A stretch of DNA of 14,073 bases, taken from an uncultured Lachnospiraceae bacterium (GTDB taxonomy: Bacteria > Bacillota > Clostridia > Lachnospirales > Lachnospiraceae). How positions within the stretch are numbered: the stretch's first letter is position 1; each line of letters starts with the position of its first letter. The notes under the pieces were generated by a model, which saw only the letters and a list, made by a program, of their open reading frames with translations, did not search any database and was not told where the DNA came from. Below, piece by piece: positions 6,870 to 13,151 of the stretch. A program made the position numbers and the translations under genes. The stretch is from the NCBI GenBank assembly GCA_902795625.1, contig CADBLW010000026.1, positions 1 through 14,073 of the forward strand, read 5' to 3'.

Positions 6870-7787
6870 TCAAAACCACTTTTTCTTCTTGAGAATGATC
6901 AGGCAGGTCACGACGATGGTCAGGCACACGACGGCCACGATCGGGTACGCGTAGGGCGAGTCGAGCTCGGGCATATGCGTAAAATTCATCCCGTACCAGC
7001 CGGTGATCAGCGTGAGCGGCGTGAAGATCGTCGCGATGATGGTTAAGAAGGTCATCTTCCGGTTCTGCTTGACTTCGAGCTGCGAGTGGTAGAGGTCGCG
7101 GACCTGCATGGTGTGCTCGCGAAGGGCGGACACGTTGGACTGCAGGCGCTCCGCCCGCTCGATGAAGAGGCGGAAGAAACGGAGGTTCTTCGAGGAGAAG
7201 AAAGCGTTTTCATTTTCCTCGAGCTCCTGCCCGAGATCGATCAGCTGCTCATAGTGGGTGCGCAGGTCGAGAAGTTCGCTGCGGATATCCACGAGGCGCT
7301 CCATGATGCCCTCAAGCTCGCCGGCGAGGATGCGGTCCTCCATCTGGTCCATCTCTTTCTCGTATTTCTCCAGCATGATCAGGTCGCCGGAGACGATGCC
7401 CTCGAGAAAATCGTAGATGAAGCGCTCGAGAGACGGGAATTTCCAGCGCTTGCTCGCCGCAATACCGTCGAGGATCTTCTGGGCGGTTCCGTCGTCGTCG
7501 AGGATGACGATACCGCGTTCGTCGATCGCAAAATCAAAGGTGTGGGGCGGGCTTTCAATGCTCGTAAAATCAGGGATCGCAAAGCAGCCGGTCAGCGAGT
7601 CGTAGTTCACCTGAATGTCAGTGACGTTGTCGGGCTCGGCCTCTAAGTCAAGGTCGATTCCCATGTCGAAGAGGTCCTTCTTCTCCTCAAACTCCTCGTA
7701 GGAGACGATGGCCACATAGGGAAATTTGCGGTTTCCGATATCCTCAGCGCTGCACTCGGTCAGCGTATTTTTAATCTGATAGTACAT
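6870..7787 (-). CDS. CorA-family magnesium/divalent cation transporter
   Basis: A 305-residue CorA-type channel that would form a pentamer in the membrane and carry Mg2+ (or related divalent ions) inward. The long N-terminal cytoplasmic part is rich in acidic and coiled-coil segments (KYEKEMDQMEDRILAGELEG, LGQELEENENAFFSSKNLRF) as in the family's funnel. Two helices close the protein: TFLTIIATIFTPLTLITGWY, ending in the signature GMN at residues 266-268, and YPIVAVVCLTIVVTCLIIL, followed by a KKKKWF tail. The loop after GMN holds the acidic PELDSP stretch. GGGAGG eight bases upstream supports the start. It has its own promoter and terminator, so it is a single-gene unit. Ion selectivity cannot be read from sequence; some relatives transport Co2+, Ni2+ or Zn2+. 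Confidence 0.92.
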   Translation of the reverse strand: MYYQIKNTLTECSAEDIGNRKFPYVAIVSYEEFEEKKDLFDMGIDLDLEAEPDNVTDIQVNYDSLTGCFAIPDFTSIESPPHTFDFAIDERGIVILDDDGTAQKILDGIAASKRWKFPSLERFIYDFLEGIVSGDLIMLEKYEKEMDQMEDRILAGELEGIMERLVDIRSELLDLRTHYEQLIDLGQELEENENAFFSSKNLRFFRLFIERAERLQSNVSALREHTMQVRDLYHSQLEVKQNRKMTFLTIIATIFTPLTLITGWYGMNFTHMPELDSPYAYPIVAVVCLTIVVTCLIILKKKKWF

Positions 7788-7810
7788 GAGGGCAACCTCC
7801 CGTCGGGATT

Positions 7811-7838
7811 GTACGGCGCATCATTTTACGCACCGTAC
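7811..7838 (-). promoter_or_regulatory. Short imperfect hairpin in the corA 5' leader
   Basis: GTACGG (7811-7816) and CCGTAC (7833-7838) are inverted, with a further GC/GC pair beyond one mismatch. It lies in the short leader between the predicted transcription start and the start codon. It is too small for an M-box; any role is unproven. Confidence 0.3.
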
Positions 7839-7850
7839 GCATACGCTGAA

Positions 7851-7879
7851 ATCATAGCATACTATCGCCCGTTGCGCAA
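7851..7879 (-). promoter_or_regulatory. Sigma-A promoter of the CorA-type gene
   Basis: TTGCGC (7879-7874), a 17-base spacer, and TATGAT (7856-7851) with an extended -10 TGC. The predicted transcription start is near 7844, giving a leader of about 57 bases. Confidence 0.75.
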
Positions 7880-7905
7880 GAATGTGCGTGACGGGAACAA
7901 ACAAA

Positions 7906-7938
7906 ACCGGCGTCCGGGTTGCGGTCCCGGGCGCCGGT
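7906..7938 (-). terminator. Intrinsic terminator of the YD-repeat lipoprotein pair
   Basis: On the minus strand ACCGGCGCCCGGG, a 7-base loop and CCCGGACGCCGGT form a 13-bp stem with one G-U pair, followed by TTTGTTTGTT. It lies 78 bases after the lipoprotein stop codon and upstream of the corA promoter. Confidence 0.85.
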
Positions 7939-8015
7939 CGTTTATGTGTGATGGTCATTGCCTTCTGCGATATCCGGCCGTTGCCGTATCCGGCCGCGGA
8001 AAAGGTGTCCTCCGA

Positions 8016-10847
8016 TCAAAGGGAAACTTCAGTGAAGATCAAAACAAGGAAATTGTTCGTGCAGAGGTAGTACATGTCCTCGGTGGCATCGCTGTTTTCG
8101 TAGGAAAAGGTGATGTTGATGATCTGCAGGCCGCCGGGAGTTTCCAAAAGTTTCCAGCCAACCTTCCTGCCGTCGAGCTCGCCGGAACCGTTCCGGATTT
8201 CCTTGACCAGCAGACCGGAATCCGAGGGATCGTTGCCCTCGAGGGAGAGCAGGAATTCCGTTCCGTTGGATGATTCAAAACGCACACCGGAGGTGCCGCC
8301 GTCGTTGGTCAGTAACACATGTCCGCTTTCGGTGAGGAAAGGAGTCTCACTGCCTTCCAGGGTGTAGGTCTCGACGTAGGTGCCCTCCGAGCCCGTATCG
8401 TCGGTCAGTTGAGTGGTCCGCTCGCGGGTGATCACGACGTCTCCGCTGCGGGCGGGGATCCCGACCAGTGCGCAGATGGCGTCCGATTCGGCCTTGTAGG
8501 ACAAGGTCTCGATCTGTTCAATTTCTACAGTATCGTCCGAGGAATCCCCCTCAATCTTCTTAAAATACAGATAATCGGGAACCGCATCGACCTTCTCCGG
8601 GTCCGCGTTCCATCCGAACACGTACCGGTAATCGCCGGCAACTGCCGTGGAGCAGTAACCCGTAAAATCCGAATCCTCGCCGTCCGGAGCAGCCTTCGCG
8701 AAGTTGGAGCCGAGAGCCTTCTTAAGCTCGGAGTACTTCATTTTGTTGGTGAGGCCGTTGCCGATGTCCTGCTTGGCGATATTGGCGGGGTTGTCCACGA
8801 ACACGATGGAGATGACATTTTCCACATCCATCATGAAAAAGACGTTGTCACAGCCCTCTCCGGTGAAGACAAGGTCGTATCCGGGCCCGAAGTAACCGAA
8901 CCTGACGTAATAGCTTTCCTTGACTGCCGAGATCGCCTCATCGCGGGTCATGCCGACGTACTTCGTGAGATCACCGTATTTGCCGGTCGTTGCTTCCGGC
9001 TCATACTTGGTGAGGGTGACAGTGCTGTACTTCGTCTGTTCGCTGCCTTCCCCGTGATCCGTAACGGTCGTTGCGGTCATGCCGGAAAGATTGTTGTCCT
9101 TGCCGTAGGTGTAGTGCCAGGTTGTCGTGGAGACGGTCTCTTCACTTGTTGAGGTGTCTACTAAGCGGAAAATGCGCACGCGATCGGTGAGCTTTCCGTT
9201 CTTGTCGTAAGTAAAGGTGATCGTCTTGCTCTCATCGAAATTGACATATTTTTCTTCGATGAGGTGCTTGTCCGCATCATACTTGTACTCTGCGATGATG
9301 GCATCGCCTTCCGCGATATAGTCCTCAAGAAGCAGGCCGTCCTTCCAGAGCTCGTAGCGATAGCTGTGGAAATCGCTGCTTTCCGGATCGTAGGTAATGG
9401 GATCGGAAAGAAGAGCGTCATCCGAAATGTTCCCCTTGAAGAGCGACAGGGTTCTGTCGTCGTCGTACGAAGTGTTCGGAAGTCCGAAGAAGTCCTGCGT
9501 ATCGTAGTCAGTGACTTCGTCGTCCAGTGTCGAACCATCGGAAATCCAGCTGTCCAGCCGCGTGTTGGAGAAATCGATATACCAGTAGTTCGGAGTGAGG
9601 CCTGAGACCGTCTTAAGCTTGGCGTCGAGAGTACTGTCCGGACGAAGGATGTAGCCTTCGTGGAGAACGCTGTTCGTGTCAAGGACATGGTTCTGGTAGA
9701 ACAATACGCTGCCGTCGTTCAGGTATTTTACGAAAGTCTTATAAACATCGGTGGTTTTGTCACCGGCGGTTTCCGTTACCGTCCAGCCGGACAGACGGCC
9801 GTTTTCATCCTTTTGATAAGTGTAGGTTTCTCTGGTCGCGGGATCGGAACCGGGGTAATACCGTATCATCTGTTCCGTGAGGTTGCCGGATCCGTCATAG
9901 GAGTAGGTGGTCACACTTCCGCGATCCTCGCGGATGTGGCTGTATTCCTTCGAGACAAGCCGGTTGTTGTCGTCATAGGTGCAAAGCGTGTAGTCGAGCA
10001 GAGAGTCATCCGACTTTATATAGGTCGCCGTAAGTCGAGGCATGTCCACATCATAGTAATCCGTGCACTCGTAAAATCTGGCGCTGAGGTCCGTGTGGTA
10101 GACGCGGTAGCCCTCATTGTGCTCCACGGTGAAATTGAGGGTGATGATGTTGTACTCCCTCTCGGCACCGGGATAATCGAGAGCGTACGCGAAGTTGTCT
10201 GCGTGGCAGGTTCTGGTGTTCCCGTTTTCGTCGGTCGGCGCCAGCTGAAGGAGCACGCCGTACTTCGCCGTGTAGAGAGTCACCTTCCGGCCGTCCGTCA
10301 GGGTGAACACCTGCTTGACGGTGTTGAAGGTCTCGTCCATGTAGCGGACCTCCTCGGTGTAGTAACCGTCGATCTTACGGTCGCCGGAACTCGGGAAGAA
10401 GAGGAGCTCTTCGCAGTACCCCGTCTTTCCTTCCTCAAACACGATCTTTTCCTCGTAGGCAATCCCGTTGCAAAGCGAGCGGATGGCGCCGTTCACGTCT
10501 TCCTTCATCATATCAAAATCTGCGGTGGGAAGCTCGGAAGCCGGGATCACGGTGGGAGTCGGCATTGCAGTGAGCACTGCGGTGGGCTCGGCCGTAGGCT
10601 CGGCTGTAGGCTCTGCGGTGGGTTCTGCGGTGGGCTCCGCCGTCGGGGTCACGGAAGGATCCGCTTCCGCCGTGGGCGTCGCAGTCTCATTGTTATCGGC
10701 CGTCGCGGTGGGCGTAACCTCGGGCTGGCCGGACTTGTTGTTCTTTCCGCATGCCGTGACAAGCATCACCGCAAGGATCAGGATGACGACGAGCAGGCAG
10801 TAATGGATGGCATCGGGAGTGGTTTTGGCAGTGTCGGATGTTCTCAT
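8016..10847 (-). CDS. YD-repeat (RHS-like) lipoprotein A, long form
   Basis: A 943-residue predicted surface lipoprotein of no family I can name. A hydrophobic stretch (about residues 15-32) ends in the lipobox LVTAC with Cys33. It is followed by a Thr/Pro/Glu spacer including EPTA repeats (residues 67-90) and TAMPTPTVIP. The body carries RHS/YD-like repeats in two groups, about residues 285-355 (CTYDDNNRLVSK, YSYDGSGNLTEQM, YTYQKDENGRLSGW) and 515-590 (YKYDADKHLIEE, FTYDKNGKLTDRV, HYTYGKDNNLSGM). From about residue 622 a separate domain of about 320 residues begins (YGDLTKYVGMTRDEAISAV); it is absent from paralog B. No toxin, peptidase or polymorphic C-terminal cassette is visible. AGGAG six bases upstream fixes the start. 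The tandem paralog B lies directly upstream. Binding or scaffold roles at the surface are only inferred. Confidence 0.8.
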   Translation of the reverse strand: MRTSDTAKTTPDAIHYCLLVVILILAVMLVTACGKNNKSGQPEVTPTATADNNETATPTAEADPSVTPTAEPTAEPTAEPTAEPTAEPTAVLTAMPTPTVIPASELPTADFDMMKEDVNGAIRSLCNGIAYEEKIVFEEGKTGYCEELLFFPSSGDRKIDGYYTEEVRYMDETFNTVKQVFTLTDGRKVTLYTAKYGVLLQLAPTDENGNTRTCHADNFAYALDYPGAEREYNIITLNFTVEHNEGYRVYHTDLSARFYECTDYYDVDMPRLTATYIKSDDSLLDYTLCTYDDNNRLVSKEYSHIREDRGSVTTYSYDGSGNLTEQMIRYYPGSDPATRETYTYQKDENGRLSGWTVTETAGDKTTDVYKTFVKYLNDGSVLFYQNHVLDTNSVLHEGYILRPDSTLDAKLKTVSGLTPNYWYIDFSNTRLDSWISDGSTLDDEVTDYDTQDFFGLPNTSYDDDRTLSLFKGNISDDALLSDPITYDPESSDFHSYRYELWKDGLLLEDYIAEGDAIIAEYKYDADKHLIEEKYVNFDESKTITFTYDKNGKLTDRVRIFRLVDTSTSEETVSTTTWHYTYGKDNNLSGMTATTVTDHGEGSEQTKYSTVTLTKYEPEATTGKYGDLTKYVGMTRDEAISAVKESYYVRFGYFGPGYDLVFTGEGCDNVFFMMDVENVISIVFVDNPANIAKQDIGNGLTNKMKYSELKKALGSNFAKAAPDGEDSDFTGYCSTAVAGDYRYVFGWNADPEKVDAVPDYLYFKKIEGDSSDDTVEIEQIETLSYKAESDAICALVGIPARSGDVVITRERTTQLTDDTGSEGTYVETYTLEGSETPFLTESGHVLLTNDGGTSGVRFESSNGTEFLLSLEGNDPSDSGLLVKEIRNGSGELDGRKVGWKLLETPGGLQIINITFSYENSDATEDMYYLCTNNFLVLIFTEVSL
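10578..10649 (-). repeat. EPTA tandem repeat in lipoprotein A
   Basis: One TPTA and five EPTA tetrads in a row (residues 67-90) encoded by 12-base units with only third-position variation. It extends the spacer between the lipid anchor and the folded part. Copy number could vary between strains without disturbing the frame. Confidence 0.85.
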
Positions 10848-10899
10848 GGTATTCTCCTCTGTAACAGTGCGGGTGGTGAGCGCTGATCTCTGCGCTGAA

Positions 10900-10928
10900 A
10901 TTATCGTAACAGAAAAATGTTACGGAAA
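10900..10928 (-). promoter_or_regulatory. Probable activator-dependent promoter of lipoprotein A
   Basis: A good -10, GATAAT (10905-10900), has only TTTCCG at the -35 position (10928-10923), a very poor match. A weak -35 just downstream of a repeated operator is the normal picture for an activated promoter. The predicted start near 10893 gives a leader of about 46 bases. Confidence 0.55.
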
Positions 10929-10999
10929 ACAGTCATATACGGTTACATTTTCATTACGATTTATTACGTTTCCGTTACGATGTGTTACGGACCGGTTAC
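10919..10999 (-). promoter_or_regulatory. Helically phased GTTAC array upstream of lipoprotein A
   Basis: Seven pentamers, GTTAC or ATTAC on the plus strand (GTAAC/GTAAT in the gene's sense), start at 10919, 10942, 10953, 10963, 10974, 10984 and 10995. Steps are 23, 11, 10, 11, 10 and 11 bases, so all sites face one side of the helix. The array ends at the -35 region of lipoprotein A. It overlaps the last codons of lipoprotein B; the TAA stop of that gene lies within the copy at 10984. Direct repeats spaced about 10-11 bases are typical of OmpR/PhoB/PhoP-family response regulator sites, so a member of that class is the leading guess for the binding protein. Confidence 0.85.
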
Positions 11000-12874
11000 A
11001 GACGACTGCGCTGCGGGAAGAGCGGTAAGAACCGTCTTACACGCGTGAGCGGCATTCCTGTCGTTGGCGACGGTCTCGGCGGTCATGCTGTTAAGGGTGC
11101 CGTCCGGGTTGTAGGTATAGCGATACGTTGTCGTGGTGTCGATCTCGCCGGAGCCGGTATCGCTCAAGGTAAAATGCTTCACGCGCTCGGTCAGGAATCC
11201 CTCTTTGTCGTACTTGTACTCGATGACTTTGTGTTCGTCAAAATTGTCATAGGTTTCACGGACCAGACGCTTCTTCCCGTCATAGGAGTAGTAGGCGTAA
11301 AGGCCGGAACCTTCTATGTGCTCATATGCAGTCAGATGCCCGTCTTCGTTCCGCTGAAAGTTTCTGAAGTAAACCAGGTCGGATCCCTCATATTCCTTCG
11401 CGTTAAAACGCCAGAAGTCGGCCTTTACCCACGCTTCGGTCATCTGACCGTAGAAGACGAGGTAGGTTCTGTCTTCCGGTTCGGCGGGGAGTCCGAGACA
11501 GGACCCGGAATCGTAATCATACGACTCGTAATAGTAGATATCGTCAAAGTATTGCGTTACGGGAAGATAGTAATCGGTGTGTATGGTGTCGCCGTATGCA
11601 CGCAGGTGTGTTGTTGTCTCCAGATTTCTGCGGAGTTCCGTGCTCGGGACGAAGATTTCGGCATTGTAAACACCTTCGTAAGAGTAAGCGTCCGGCGAGT
11701 AAACCAGGATGGAACCGTTCGCATAGTATTTTACGGTGTATTCCCATTCCGTCACACCGTTCTCCATGTTCGGATGGTTCTGTACCGTCCAGCCGGTCAG
11801 ACGGTTGTCGGAGTCTTTGTGGTAGGTGTACCTCGTTACGGTAAGAGGAGAATCCGTCTTTTCGGTTTTTACGGTGATCAGATTATCGGCGTCGTCGTAC
11901 TCGTAGGTGGCCCGGGAGAAATACGGCTCACCGGGATTGTCGGAAGAAGGAATGGGGAAACCGATAGGATATCCTTCGTACGCTGACGTCAGGCTGTTGT
12001 TATCGTTATAGGTATATACGGCGAAATTCGAGAGGTGAACACCGTCTTCCGTCCTGTAATGCGCTGACATCACGAGATTGCCCCGCGCATCGTAGGAATA
12101 GCAGGTATATACATCCTGAAAAGCAGTATCGCAGGTGAAGATGCAGTGACCTTCGGAATCCTCGTTGTAGGTGACGAGGTATTCCCTTTTCCCGTCCGGA
12201 CAATCCAGCGCGTAGCCCCACTTCGTCGTGTAGAGCGTTACCTTGCTTCCGTCGGCAAGCGTGAAGATCTGCTTCTTCGGCTGAAAATCCTTGTCCATGT
12301 AGCAGATCTCCTCCGAGAAGCTGACGACGTCCCAGTCATCCGGATCACTGTTTTTGAACTTCGGAAAATAATTCAGCAGTAAATTGAAGTTGTCTCGCGC
12401 CGTATTTTTATCAAAACTCGGGGCGGAATAGGCGGTCTTCTGCACGTATGCATACGCGGGATCACCCGATTCGGCGCGCAGGATCGCCTTGTCAATGGCT
12501 TCCTTGATCGGATCGACGGAAGAGATCGACGGGAGATCTGCAGGGATCGTGAGACCCGACGTCGGAACGGCAGTCGGTTCCACTGTCGGAGACGGCGCCG
12601 TCGTCGGCGTGGCAGCCGTCGTCGGAGTGGCAGCTGTTGTCGGTGTTGCCTCAGTTGTCGGGGCAGCTTCGTCCGTCGGAGCAGCTTCCCCTGTCGGAGC
12701 AGTTTCGCCCGTCGGGGAAACCGCGGCGGACGGGGTTGCCTCCCCGTTCGGGGCGACCGTGGCGGTCGGCGTGGCTTCGGAATTGTTTCGGTTGTTGCAG
12801 CCGGTCAGTGTCGCGAATGCGAGAACTCCGGTCAATACGATCGTAACGATCGTGCGGATGCGCTTGCTTATCAT
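10985..12874 (-). CDS. YD-repeat (RHS-like) lipoprotein B, short paralog
   Basis: A 629-residue predicted surface lipoprotein and clear paralog of the next gene downstream. The signal MISKRIRTIVTIVLTGVLAF ends in the lipobox LTGC with Cys26. A Thr/Pro/Ala spacer of twelve six-residue units follows (residues 34-105). The body is co-linear with lipoprotein A: both have an opening ADLPSISSVDPIKEAI-like segment, a DGSKVTLYTTKWG-like segment matching DGRKVTLYTAKYG, and YD repeats at about 285-355 (YTYNDNNSL, YEYDDADNLI, YTYHKDSDNRLTGW) and 525-590 (YSYDGKKRL, YKYDKEGFLTERV, YRYTYNPDGTL). It ends just after the last YD repeat and lacks the 320-residue C-terminal domain of A. The start at 12874 has GGGGGA at good spacing; an open frame to 12958 lacks such support and crosses the promoter. 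Confidence 0.8.
   Translation of the reverse strand: MISKRIRTIVTIVLTGVLAFATLTGCNNRNNSEATPTATVAPNGEATPSAAVSPTGETAPTGEAAPTDEAAPTTEATPTTAATPTTAATPTTAPSPTVEPTAVPTSGLTIPADLPSISSVDPIKEAIDKAILRAESGDPAYAYVQKTAYSAPSFDKNTARDNFNLLLNYFPKFKNSDPDDWDVVSFSEEICYMDKDFQPKKQIFTLADGSKVTLYTTKWGYALDCPDGKREYLVTYNEDSEGHCIFTCDTAFQDVYTCYSYDARGNLVMSAHYRTEDGVHLSNFAVYTYNDNNSLTSAYEGYPIGFPIPSSDNPGEPYFSRATYEYDDADNLITVKTEKTDSPLTVTRYTYHKDSDNRLTGWTVQNHPNMENGVTEWEYTVKYYANGSILVYSPDAYSYEGVYNAEIFVPSTELRRNLETTTHLRAYGDTIHTDYYLPVTQYFDDIYYYESYDYDSGSCLGLPAEPEDRTYLVFYGQMTEAWVKADFWRFNAKEYEGSDLVYFRNFQRNEDGHLTAYEHIEGSGLYAYYSYDGKKRLVRETYDNFDEHKVIEYKYDKEGFLTERVKHFTLSDTGSGEIDTTTTYRYTYNPDGTLNSMTAETVANDRNAAHACKTVLTALPAAQSSVTGP
12578..12775 (-). 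repeat. Six-residue (18-base) tandem repeat in lipoprotein B
   Basis: Residues 34-99 read as hexads such as ATPTAT, VAPNGE, VSPTGE, TAPTGE, AAPTDE, AAPTTE and three ATPTTA copies. The DNA has an 18-base period with a conserved GTCGG core on the plus strand. It forms the extended spacer after the lipid anchor. Confidence 0.85.
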
Positions 12875-12927
12875 GATGAGTCCCCCTTTTTGTCCGTGCG
12901 GTGTGGGCCCGTATCGGATTGTATGAC

Positions 12928-12956
12928 ATAACAATACCACCAAAAAGTTACAAAAC
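12928..12956 (-). promoter_or_regulatory. Probable activator-dependent promoter of lipoprotein B
   Basis: TGTTAT (12933-12928) occupies the -10 position that GATAAT occupies before lipoprotein A, exactly 2028 bases away, and the -35 position holds GTTTTG, a poor match. The shared part with the other promoter is a TGTTTT stretch, then GTAAC and a T tract. The predicted start near 12921 leaves a leader of about 47 bases. Confidence 0.45.
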
Positions 12957-13027
12957 AAGTGATAATGCGGTTACGTTTGTGTAACAAATGGTTACATCTT
13001 TGTTACGGATTTTTTTCGAGTTGTTAC
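12947..13027 (-). promoter_or_regulatory. Second helically phased GTTAC array, before lipoprotein B
   Basis: GTTAC starts at 12947, 12970, 12991, 13002 and 13023, with the near match GTAAC at 12981 and a degenerate T-rich slot at 13012. The order of steps is the same as in the array before lipoprotein A. The distal end lies 16 bases from the -35 of clpB, so it might also touch that divergent promoter. Confidence 0.8.
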
Positions 13028-13042
13028 GGCGAAAAATAAGTC

Positions 13043-13071
13043 TTGATTTTTCGTATCCGCCGTGCTATCAT
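13043..13071 (+). promoter_or_regulatory. Sigma-A promoter of clpB
   Basis: TTGATT (13043-13048), a 17-base spacer and TATCAT (13066-13071) with an extended -10 TGC. The predicted transcription start is near 13078. I see neither the CIRCE inverted repeat of HrcA nor a CtsR-type direct heptad repeat around it. Confidence 0.75.
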
Positions 13072-13099
13072 TGTTATAGATGTAATAGAACAGACAAAC

Positions 13100-13151
13100 G
13101 GAGGAGAAAATGGGCGCCGGCGAAAGTGCGGCGTCGGAACGGAGGTACCCT
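13100..13151 (+). promoter_or_regulatory. Two ribosome binding sites in frame at the start of clpB
   Basis: GGAGGAG at 13100-13106 precedes ATG 13110, and GGAGG at 13141-13145 precedes ATG 13152 by six bases. The two ATGs are in the same frame, 14 codons apart, with no stop between. The first would add MGAGESAASERRYP to the protein. Confidence 0.6.

Noticed and set aside
7788..7850. Magnesium riboswitch (M-box) before the CorA-type gene
   Set aside because: The leader from the predicted start is about 57 bases, far too short for an M-box, and no terminator lies between it and the gene.
9660..10886. 408-residue open frame on the plus strand opposite lipoprotein A
   Set aside because: It is antisense to a lipoprotein with signal, lipobox and paralog support; its product is low-complexity Val/Gly/Arg sequence and it lacks a ribosome binding site.
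10905..10924. CGTAACA/TGTTACG inverted repeat as a terminator of lipoprotein B
   Set aside because: The stem is only 7 bp and AT-rich, it lies over the predicted promoter of lipoprotein A, and it is largely explained by one array pentamer facing a chance opposite copy; no terminator for lipoprotein B is seen.
10919..10999. CRISPR-like or iteron-like array
   Set aside because: Units are only five bases with 5-6 base gaps, there is no long repeat or unique spacer, and no cas or replication gene is near; position upstream of a gene start fits an operator.
8016..12874. RHS-type polymorphic toxin and immunity locus
   Set aside because: YD-like repeats are present but there is no core-closing motif, variable toxin tip, or small immunity-like gene after either lipoprotein.
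13020..13151. Heat-shock operators (CIRCE or CtsR box) at clpB
   Set aside because: No TTAGCACTC/GAGTGCTAA inverted repeat and no GGTCAAA direct repeat were found on either strand.
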